Positions 1 to 6,101 of a DNA stretch of 6,568 nt are shown here, piece after piece. Position 1 is the stretch's first letter, and every line of letters starts with the position of its first letter. Position numbers and translations under genes: made by a program. The DNA comes from Neisseriaceae bacterium (GTDB lineage Bacteria > Pseudomonadota > Gammaproteobacteria > Burkholderiales > UBA11063), in assembly GCA_947454215.1 (NCBI GenBank), contig CANGJN010000034.1, forward strand, positions 1 through 6,568, given 5' to 3'. The notes beneath the pieces were generated by a model. The model saw only the letters and a program-made list of their open reading frames with translations. It was not told the DNA's origin and did not search any database.

Positions 1-1142
1 AACCTGCAATAGAATTGGCAGATCAACAGGGTTTTGATGGTTATATTTATGATATTAAAGCTAGAATTGTTTTAGATAAAGAGACAATAAATTATGTATT
101 TTGTAGTGAGTCACAATCAGAAGAAGGCTTAAAAATACTTTTAGTTTCTGACGATAAAGCGCATAAATTTAGTTTAAATATCTCAACCTCAAAAATAATT
201 GATTATCAAGAAAAGGATCAGAAAGATTTATTATTACCTGAGCATGCTACAAGTATTGGCTCTCAATCGTCAGAAGCAAAACAATCTATACCAACAAAAC
301 CGCTAAAGTTTTCTGACATCTCTTCAAATTTTACATTAAATGATAATACAACAATTGACCTAGATAAATGGCTCCCTATAAAAAATACCATATCACAGTT
401 AGTTAAATATAAGTTATATTATGATAAAGGTCAAGAAAAAATAGGTTATGGAGTTTTGGATAAAGATTCATTATTTATTTTTTTATCTCATGATATAGGT
501 TTATTGAAGAATATTGTAAGAGCTGAATTATATTTTAATCAACAAAATTTTATGCTACAAAATTTTAATTTAAATCCACTTAAAAGTTTTCCACGTGATG
601 TAAGAAAAATAATCTTGTTAAATTACGACACTGTTTCTCATCTATTAAAAGTTGACCCATTTAACGATACAATATATGTTGACACATTAAATAGTATAAT
701 ATATAATCCTGGAAAAATACAAACTGAAGATTCTTATTTTTATGTTTTTGGCGATATTAATAATCATTTTGTTGGTATTAATAGTTTTAATAAGCAAAAC
801 ACATTGGGTTTATTATTCAAAGAGTCTGTCAGTAGTACTAGTTTAACTCTTGATACGGATGTTAATAATGATCTTATTGCACTAGGAATGATTGTCTTAC
901 AATGTAAAAATTCTAAACATACTACAATATGTTTATTCCTTGGAGAAGTAACCAATATGCAAATATTTAATGATAAATTATCAATTAAAGTTGATTATTT
1001 AACTCTTAATATGCTTTTAACATACAAACCATTGTATAGTGCCAGAGTTACTCTAGATTTAGATAATAGCTCTAGAATGAAAGTATCTCAAGTTAATAAA
1101 GATACTCCATCCAAGGCCAAAAGACAAAAACTAGACGAATAG
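1..1142 (+). CDS. Unrecognised exported-family protein, copy 1 (5' end missing), with basic NLS-like C-terminus
   Basis: I do not recognise this family. The frame is open from the first bases: codons from position 3 read PAIELADQQG, which aligns with PAIKLPVDSM at residues 53-62 of the complete paralog at 2495-3799. About 52 N-terminal residues, including any signal peptide, therefore lie outside the window. The TTG at 15 is the first start-like codon but is an edge artefact. The protein aligns with copy 2 along its whole length. In one 63-residue stretch covering ISQLVKYKL and GQEKIGYGVL I count 46 identities. An S/T/Q-rich linker (SQSSEAKQS) separates a short N-terminal part from a longer part rich in alternating hydrophobic residues, probably beta-rich. 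The C-terminus TPSKAKRQKLDE contains KRQK, which fits K-[KR]-x-[KR] and resembles the c-Myc nuclear signal PAAKRVKLD. A host-directed role is inference only. Confidence 0.8.
   Translation, partial: PAIELADQQGFDGYIYDIKARIVLDKETINYVFCSESQSEEGLKILLVSDDKAHKFSLNISTSKIIDYQEKDQKDLLLPEHATSIGSQSSEAKQSIPTKPLKFSDISSNFTLNDNTTIDLDKWLPIKNTISQLVKYKLYYDKGQEKIGYGVLDKDSLFIFLSHDIGLLKNIVRAELYFNQQNFMLQNFNLNPLKSFPRDVRKIILLNYDTVSHLLKVDPFNDTIYVDTLNSIIYNPGKIQTEDSYFYVFGDINNHFVGINSFNKQNTLGLLFKESVSSTSLTLDTDVNNDLIALGMIVLQCKNSKHTTICLFLGEVTNMQIFNDKLSIKVDYLTLNMLLTYKPLYSARVTLDLDNSSRMKVSQVNKDTPSKAKRQKLDE
126..212 (+). repeat. Near-identical 87-bp block shared with 2774-2860
   Basis: Aligned by eye with 2774-2860, this block has only three mismatches in 87 bases. 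The rest of the two paralogous genes differ at many codons, including synonymous sites. It encodes the segment from GLKILLVSDD to about NYQE. Recent gene conversion, or selection on this stretch, would explain the contrast. Confidence 0.75.
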
Positions 1143-1226
1143 AAAAATCAGGAGTTTAAATCATAACCATTTACTTATTTTAACTGATTAAATATGTGTA
1201 AACGAAAATTTATATAATTTGTTTAA
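1143..1226 (+). repeat. Duplicated 3' flank of the paralog family (copy 1)
   Basis: The DNA after the stop codon aligns with the DNA after the second paralog (3800-3908). Shared words in the same order are GTTTAAATCATAAC, CATTTACTTAT, TTAAATAT and ATATAATTTGTTTA. Copy 2 carries 26 extra bases after the first word. Weaker similarity may continue to about 1262. The duplication unit therefore included non-coding DNA downstream of the gene. I see no convincing hairpin plus U-tract, so I do not call it a terminator. Confidence 0.7.
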
Positions 1227-1382
1227 AGGTCTGAGAACTCCATAGAATTTTTATAAATGAGTTAACATTAAGTTTTGGAAGTATTTGTTATTAAATATTT
1301 TAGCCTATCTAATTAATTTTTATACATAAAATTTAAAAATATAGTAAAATAGTATATATTTTAAATTTATAGGTAGTATAAA

Positions 1383-2392
1383 ATGGAAAATTACTAAGGT
1401 TCTGTTACAAGTTAGTATCTTAGTTTAATTTCAAAATAACAAAGAATAATATCTTTAAATTTTTTAATATGGTTATTGAAGATCAGTATTCAAAAATATG
1501 AACAGCATGTCAAAGTAAATGATAATCAACTCAAATTAGAATACCATGGGATTAACGTGAATTAAAAACACCTTAAATGATGTAAAAATTATTAATGCTT
1601 TGTTAAAAATTAATTAATAAAAATATTAGATAAAAATAATTTGTTAATAGTTCATAATATCTCTGATATAAGAACATTTAGAAATCAACGACAATAATCT
1701 AAGTATTATCTTAGCCAACACACTATATATAAGATTTGTTCTCCTTAAGTCTGTCATAAATTGCTTTTTTATTGATATGAAGTATGTTATCATTTTATTT
1801 TTATCTTTAACAAAAAAATGGAAAGGGAATTATTGTCTATTGCCATTATTTTTAATGCCTCTAAAAAAAAGTTAAAATAGCATTTTTTATAAAAATAAAA
1901 AAACATTTTGTAAGAGTTTTAAGTATAGTAATAAAATTTGATTTTATTAAAAATTATTTAAATAGTCAATGGTTAGGCTTCAACTATATATAAATTTAGA
2001 TAAAGTAAAACTATTAAATGCTGTACTTCCGAACTAATTAAAAATATCTTATGATAAGATAGATATAAATGGTAATTTATATAAAACGTATACTGTATAC
2101 CATGGTCTAGGTTTAAATAACAACCAAATTTTCAAAACACTCATGTTTCTAGTAACTAATATTAAAGTTAGCCGAGAAGATTTATCTTTTATAAATGGTT
2201 ACTGTTATGTAAGCATCGGTATTAATTAAAAATGAAGTTGTTTAATTTATATTATATTTAGGAGCCGGTTAAGTTAAAGTTACTAATAAATAAAGTGGGT
2301 GTAACAATATAAAAATATCAAATTCATGGATAAAGGTTGCTATAAATTGTAACATTTTATTCTATTTGAGTATAATTAATGCTTGGTTTTAA
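1383..2392 (+). pseudogene. Probable remains of one or more decayed genes, unidentified
   Basis: The 1.35 kb gap between the paralogs holds no intact gene on either strand that I can support. On the + strand it shows a chain of short open stretches with protein-like composition in shifting frames. From 1440 to 1565 it reads ...HVKVNDNQLKLEYHGINVN-stop, continuing in another frame as LKNTLNDVKIINALLKIN. 1672-1875 is open and includes LANTLYIRFVLL. An A8 tract at 1863-1870 joins it to 1865-1993 (...NYLNSQWLGFNYI). 1969-2229 has a single internal TAA at 2035 and includes KVSREDLSFINGYCYVSIG. 2231-2392 reads NEVV-stop-FILYLGAG-stop-VKVTNK-stop before staying open to 2390. Several breaks look like single-base indels or CAA-to-TAA changes. 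I could not match it to any family. It does not resemble the flanking paralogs, and it might be several relics or chance openness in AT-rich DNA. Confidence 0.35.
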
Positions 2393-2422
2393 AAAAGTAA
2401 ATCAAAACATTTTATAAAAAAT

Positions 2423-2448
2423 TTGAATACTTCTTAAAAATTTATAAT
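2423..2448 (+). promoter_or_regulatory. Possible sigma-70 type promoter for the second paralog
   Basis: A perfect TATAAT lies at 2443-2448, about 46 bases before the ATG at 2495, giving a plausible leader of roughly 40 bases. The only -35-like word nearby is TTGAAT at 2423-2428, with a short 14-base spacer, so the pair is weak. In DNA this AT-rich a TATAAT is likely to occur by chance. Confidence 0.3.
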
Positions 2449-2494
2449 AATATCTACATTCTTGCAATATGTATAACTACTAAAGGATATAAAA

Positions 2495-3799
2495 ATGTTT
2501 GATTTTTATAAATATTTATTCCTATTTATGATTAATCTATCTCTAGCTATTAGTAGTTGTAATGAATTTGCAAAATCAGGTGTTTATAAACTAAATGAAG
2601 TATTTCTTGATCAAGAAAAATATTTGAATATAAGATTAGAGGTAGATACTCCTGCTATAAAATTACCAGTTGATTCTATGAATAATAGTGAAATTTATTC
2701 TATCAAAGCCAGATTTTTTATAGGTAAAATCGTGATAGATTATGAATTTTGTAGTGACTTACAAGTAAAAGATGGCTTAAAAATACTTTTAGTTTCTGAC
2801 GATAAAGAGCATGAATTTAGTTTAAATATCTCAACCTCAAAAATAATTAATTATCAAGAATATGATCAAAAAGATTTATTATTACCTGATCAGGCTACAA
2901 GTGTTGGTACTCAATCGTCTGAAGCAAAGCAATCTACACCAATTAAATATCTAAATTTTACTGATATACCTTCAACCTTTACTTTAGATGATCGTACAAT
3001 AATTGACCTAGATAAATGGGCACCCATAGAAAGAACCATCTCTCAGTTAGTTAAGTATAAATTGAATTTTTTCGGTGGTCAAGAAAAAATTGGTTATGGG
3101 GTATTGTATGATGATTCATTATTTATTTTTTTATTGGACGATCTTTTGGTATCGAAGTATATCTTAGAAGGTAAATTATATTTTAATCAACAGAATTTTA
3201 TGTTGCGAAATTTTATAAACATTACAAGTAAAGGTTCTGTCCATGAAGTAAAAAAAATAACGCTGTTAAATTATGGAACTGTTAAGGATCTATTAAAATT
3301 TGACACCAGTAATATTAAAAATTTACTATTATTTCCTCAACAAATTAAGGATATAATAAATAATACTGGAAAAACAAATATTGCTGATACTTATTTTTTA
3401 GTTTTTGGTGATGTTAAAAAACATTTTGTTGGTATTAAGAATTTTAGAAAACCAAATGTATTGAGTTTATTGCTCAAAGATTCAGGGAGAAGTGTTCATT
3501 TAGTTCTTGAAACTGAGGTTACTAATGATCTTATTAAAATAGGAATGATTGTCTTAATATGTAGAGATTCAACAAGTATTAAAAATTGTTTCTTCCTTGG
3601 AGAAGTAACTAATATAAATATAGTTAATGATAGATTATTAATTAAAGTGAATTATTTGACTCGTAATATTATTTCACATTATACAGAAGGTTATAGAGCC
3701 GAAGTTACTTTAGATTCCGGTGGTGATTCTAGAGTGTTCTCATCTCAAGATTATAGTGAAACTCCTTCATCTTCTAAAAGACTCAAAATGGACAAATAA
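2495..3799 (+). CDS. Unrecognised exported or lipoprotein-like protein, copy 2, with basic NLS-like C-terminus
   Basis: This 434-residue protein belongs to a family I do not recognise. The ATG start is supported by AAAGGA at 2482-2487, seven bases upstream. Residues 1-21 form a signal peptide: Lys6, then a hydrophobic stretch from about 7 to 19. ISSC at 19-22 fits a lipobox with Cys22, so it could be a lipoprotein, but signal peptidase I cleavage nearby is also possible. After an S/T/Q-rich linker (TQSSEAKQSTP, about 129-139) comes a probably beta-rich region containing TISQLVKYKL, GQEKIGYGVL, KLYFNQQNFML and FGDVKKHFVGIKNF, all close to copy 1. The last residues, SETPSSSKRLKMDK, keep the basic KRxK-hydrophobic-D pattern of copy 1. 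The gene lies 204 bases upstream of mlaF but looks separately transcribed. Export to the envelope is well supported. Secretion into a host, or nuclear targeting, is inference. Confidence 0.85.
   Translation: MFDFYKYLFLFMINLSLAISSCNEFAKSGVYKLNEVFLDQEKYLNIRLEVDTPAIKLPVDSMNNSEIYSIKARFFIGKIVIDYEFCSDLQVKDGLKILLVSDDKEHEFSLNISTSKIINYQEYDQKDLLLPDQATSVGTQSSEAKQSTPIKYLNFTDIPSTFTLDDRTIIDLDKWAPIERTISQLVKYKLNFFGGQEKIGYGVLYDDSLFIFLLDDLLVSKYILEGKLYFNQQNFMLRNFINITSKGSVHEVKKITLLNYGTVKDLLKFDTSNIKNLLLFPQQIKDIINNTGKTNIADTYFLVFGDVKKHFVGIKNFRKPNVLSLLLKDSGRSVHLVLETEVTNDLIKIGMIVLICRDSTSIKNCFFLGEVTNINIVNDRLLIKVNYLTRNIISHYTEGYRAEVTLDSGGDSRVFSSQDYSETPSSSKRLKMDK
2774..2860 (+). repeat. Near-identical 87-bp block shared with 126-212
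   Basis: This is the partner of the block at 126-212, with three mismatches in 87 bases. It lies at about residues 94-122 of this protein and encodes GLKILLVSDDKEHEFSL onward. Confidence 0.75.
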
Positions 3800-3908
3800 A
3801 AAAACTAGTAGTTTAAATCATAACTGAAAAACAATTTAACTTATTACAACCATTTACTTATCTTGGGTACTTAAATATTTGTAAGCACAAATTGATATAA
3901 TTTGTTTA
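3800..3908 (+). repeat. Duplicated 3' flank of the paralog family (copy 2)
   Basis: It aligns with 1143-1226 downstream of the first paralog. It has 26 extra bases at 3825-3850. These resemble the sequence just after them (CAATTTAACTTATT against CCATTTACTTATCT), so they look like a small imperfect tandem duplication. The segment lies between the paralog stop and the mlaF promoter region. There is a palindromic AAACTA-G-TAGTTT right after the stop, but its geometry is too poor for a terminator hairpin. Confidence 0.65.
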
Positions 3909-3946
3909 TTTGAAACGCCATTTTTCTAATTCAGTAGTTTTTATAG

Positions 3947-3977
3947 TTGAGGATTTTAAAATTTTATTAATTATGAT
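3947..3977 (+). promoter_or_regulatory. Candidate promoter of the mla operon
   Basis: TTGAGG at 3947-3952 and TATGAT at 3972-3977 are separated by 19 bases and resemble sigma-70 -35 and -10 elements. Transcription would start about 20 bases before the mlaF ATG at 4004. The 204-base gap upstream of mlaF makes a promoter here likely, but in such AT-rich DNA the exact boxes are uncertain. Confidence 0.35.
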
Positions 3978-4003
3978 AAACAGTTTATTAAAGATATAAT
4001 TTT

Positions 4004-4825
4004 ATGAATATTAGTAATAATAGTAATTATGTGGTAAATTTAGAGAGTGTAACTTTTAGTTATAGGGATAAAGCACCCATAATTAATAATATTACTTTAA
4101 AAATTCCTAGAAAAAAAGTTATTGCCATTATGGGAGGTAGTGGAAGTGGTAAAACAACTTTATTAAAGTTAATTTCAGGGCAAATAAAACCTTTGTCTGG
4201 AAGTATAAAAGTTTTTGATGAAGATATTGTTAATCAAAGTAATAAAGGGTTATTAGAGTTAAGAAAAAAATTGGGATTATTATTTCAATTCGGAGCTTTA
4301 TTTACAGATATGAATGTATATGATAATGTTGCATTTAATCTACGAGAAAATACTAATTTACCTGAATCAATAATTAGAAAAGTTGTTGCCATGAAATTAA
4401 ATGCAGTAGGATTGTTTGGAACGCAAAATTTAATGCCAAATGATTTGTCAGGTGGTATGGCACGAAGAGTTGCCTTAGCAAGAGCAACTGTTCTAGATCC
4501 TGAACTAATGTTATATGATGAACCATTTACAGGTCTAGATCCTATATCATTAAATGTGATAGCTAGGTTAATAAAAGAATTAAATGAATTTCTAAATCAA
4601 ACTTCGATATTAGTGACTCATGATATCAATTCTTCTTTTAAAATTGCTGATTATATATATTTTTTAGGTAATGGAAAAATAGTTGCTGAGGGTTCACCCC
4701 AAGAAATAAAAAATAGTGAGAATGAGTTTGTTAAAAAATTTATTTTAGGGGGCATTGATGATTCATATAAGTATGAATATCAATCTATATCTGAATATCA
4801 TTCTTATTTATCTAGGACTAAGTAA
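4004..4825 (+). CDS. mlaF: MlaF, ATPase of the Mla phospholipid transporter
   Basis: This is the cytoplasmic ABC ATPase that powers MlaFEDB, the inner-membrane complex moving phospholipids to or from the outer membrane. All ABC motifs are intact in its 273 residues: Walker A GGSGSGKTT (44-52), Q-loop Gln95 in LFQFGALFTDMNV, signature LSGGM (148-152), Walker B LMLYDE (168-173), D-loop GLDP (177-180) and switch His206 in VTHD. The stretches FQFGALFTDMNVYDNVAF and LMPNDLSGGMARRVALARA are typical of MlaF, as I recall the E. coli protein (about 269 residues). The C-terminal tail after GGIDD, ending EYHSYLSRTK, resembles the E. coli extension that contacts MlaB and the second MlaF. The ribosome site before the ATG is weak. 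The stop overlaps the mlaE start by one base (TAATG), so translation is probably coupled. Confidence 0.96.
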   Translation: MNISNNSNYVVNLESVTFSYRDKAPIINNITLKIPRKKVIAIMGGSGSGKTTLLKLISGQIKPLSGSIKVFDEDIVNQSNKGLLELRKKLGLLFQFGALFTDMNVYDNVAFNLRENTNLPESIIRKVVAMKLNAVGLFGTQNLMPNDLSGGMARRVALARATVLDPELMLYDEPFTGLDPISLNVIARLIKELNEFLNQTSILVTHDINSSFKIADYIYFLGNGKIVAEGSPQEIKNSENEFVKKFILGGIDDSYKYEYQSISEYHSYLSRTK

Positions 4826-5610
4826 TGAACAAAGTTTATACTTTTATATCCGCAATAGGTAAACCATTTGCAAATTTTATAATTCATTTAGGAGCAATCA
4901 TAAATGTATTTATAAGTATTTTATATAGTTTTGTATATGTATTTAAAAATCCTTATTTGGTAATTAAAGAAATATATTACTGTGGCGTTAAATCTTTGAT
5001 CATTATATCCTGTTCTGGTTTTTTTGTAGGGATGGTTTTAGCTTTACAAGGATATAATACTTTAAGTAAGTTTGGCTCCGTTAGCATGGTAGGTTCACTT
5101 GTTGCTATATCTTTATTAAGGGAGTTAGGTCCAGTATTAACTGCAATTTTATTTGCAGCAAGAGCAGGATCTGGTATAACAGCTGAAATTGGTTTAATGA
5201 AGGCAACGGAGCAACTAGAGGCAATGAATGTGATGGCTGTTTCACCGATAAAAAGAGTATTGGCACCTAAATTTTTAGGTGGTGTAATTTCAACTCCTTT
5301 ATTATGTGGAACATTTAACGTTAGTGGAATTTATGGCGGATATGTAGTTGCAGTTATTATTCTTAAATTAGATGAGGGAAGTTTTTGGTCTCAAATGATT
5401 AGTAATATTGATTTTCATTATGATGTTTTAAATGGTATTATTAAAAGTATAGTTTTTGCAATTGTAATTAATCTAATTTCAGTATATCAGGGCTATATTT
5501 CTAAGCCTACCCCTGAAGGTGTATCCAATGCTACCACACAAACTGTTGTTAATTCAGCAATAATTATTTTTGCACTGGATTATATTTTAACAGCATTAAT
5601 GTTTAAATAA
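4825..5610 (+). CDS. mlaE: MlaE, inner-membrane permease of the Mla transporter
   Basis: MlaE forms the membrane dimer of the Mla complex, which binds MlaF on the cytoplasmic side and carries the MlaD ring on the periplasmic side. The 261-residue length fits the family. The hallmark segment at 98-134 is present, including LLRELGPVLTAILFAARAGS followed by TAEIGLMKATEQLEAM. The C-terminal family motif is also present: KPTPEGVSNATTQTVV (about 227-242), then the last membrane helix ending LTALMFK. Hydrophobic segments lie near 19-40, 56-77, 147-170, 200-222 and 243-260. The ATG shares a base with the mlaF stop, and AGGA at 4814-4817 inside mlaF serves as its ribosome site. mlaD starts immediately after, so the three genes form one transcription unit. 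Confidence 0.96.
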   Translation: MNKVYTFISAIGKPFANFIIHLGAIINVFISILYSFVYVFKNPYLVIKEIYYCGVKSLIIISCSGFFVGMVLALQGYNTLSKFGSVSMVGSLVAISLLRELGPVLTAILFAARAGSGITAEIGLMKATEQLEAMNVMAVSPIKRVLAPKFLGGVISTPLLCGTFNVSGIYGGYVVAVIILKLDEGSFWSQMISNIDFHYDVLNGIIKSIVFAIVINLISVYQGYISKPTPEGVSNATTQTVVNSAIIIFALDYILTALMFK

Positions 5611-5613
5611 AAT

Positions 5614-5618
5614 GGAGG
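5614..5618 (+). promoter_or_regulatory. Strong ribosome binding site deciding the mlaD start
   Basis: GGAGG lies five bases before an in-frame TTG at 5624, an ideal position. The upstream ATG at 5612 overlaps this GGAGG and has no purine-rich site before it. The TTG is therefore the more likely start, unless translation at the ATG is coupled to mlaE termination two bases earlier. Confidence 0.6.
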
Positions 5619-5623
5619 AAAAT

Positions 5624-6082
5624 TTGAAAGAAGTAACCATTAATTTTTTAGTTGGTATTTTCGTATTGATTGGTATTGGATCATTATTTTTTTTAAGTGT
5701 AAAAATTTCTAATAATTTTTTTACTAACTCATCTAAAAAAAGTTATTTTTTATCCGCATCATTTAATAATATAGGTTCATTAAAGGTGGCTGCTCCAATA
5801 AAGGTTTCTGGTTTTATCGTAGGTAAAGTATATAATATTTATTTAAATCAACATAATTATCAAGCAGTGGTAGTTATGGAATTAAATTCAGATTATAAGT
5901 TTTCTACAGATTCATCAGCACAGATTTTAACCACAGGGTTACTTGGAGAACAGTATATTGCACTTCAGTCTGGAGCCGAGAGTGCTTATTTAAAAAATGG
6001 AGATACAATTTCTATAACCTCTTCAGCTTTAGTTTTAGAAAATTTAATTGGTAAGTTTTTAACAAATATATCAACAAAATAA
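5624..6082 (+). CDS. mlaD: MlaD, MCE-domain phospholipid-binding protein
   Basis: MlaD is anchored in the inner membrane and forms a hexameric MCE ring in the periplasm through which phospholipid passes between MlaE and the soluble carrier. From the TTG start it has 152 residues. An N-terminal MKEVTINFLVGIFVLIGIG is the anchor helix and resembles the usual short-basic-start plus VGIFVL pattern. A single MCE domain follows, with the typical APIKVSGFIVGKV stretch and the hallmark LTTGLLGEQYIAL. The end, SALVLENLIGKFL, is also typical of proteobacterial MlaD. If the ATG at 5612 is used, four residues (MEEN) are added. The TTG is preferred because GGAGG sits right before it. The protein is short compared with E. 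coli MlaD (about 183 residues), lacking the longer tail. Confidence 0.92.
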   Translation: MKEVTINFLVGIFVLIGIGSLFFLSVKISNNFFTNSSKKSYFLSASFNNIGSLKVAAPIKVSGFIVGKVYNIYLNQHNYQAVVVMELNSDYKFSTDSSAQILTTGLLGEQYIALQSGAESAYLKNGDTISITSSALVLENLIGKFLTNISTK

Positions 6083-6101
6083 TTAGATGGAGTTTTAAAT
6101 A

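Noticed and set aside
15..17. TTG as the real start of the first gene
   Set aside because: The frame is open upstream to the window edge, and those codons (PAIEL) align with internal residues 53-57 of the paralog, so the gene begins before the window.
764..955. 63-residue reading frame on the minus strand
   Set aside because: It lies wholly inside and antisense to the first paralog, with no ribosome site or recognisable protein, so it is a shadow frame.
1777..1875. A small 32-residue gene starting MKYVIILFLSL
   Set aside because: It has no ribosome site and is part of a longer open stretch in the decayed region, so I treat it as part of the relic.
1143..2494. tRNA, other structured RNA or insertion-sequence ends in the gap
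   Set aside because: I saw no tRNA-like T-arm or GC-rich stem, no terminal inverted repeats and no transposase motif.
3800..3820. Rho-independent terminator after the second paralog
   Set aside because: The palindrome AAACTA-G-TAGTTT leaves too small a loop, has no GC stem and no proper U-tract after it.
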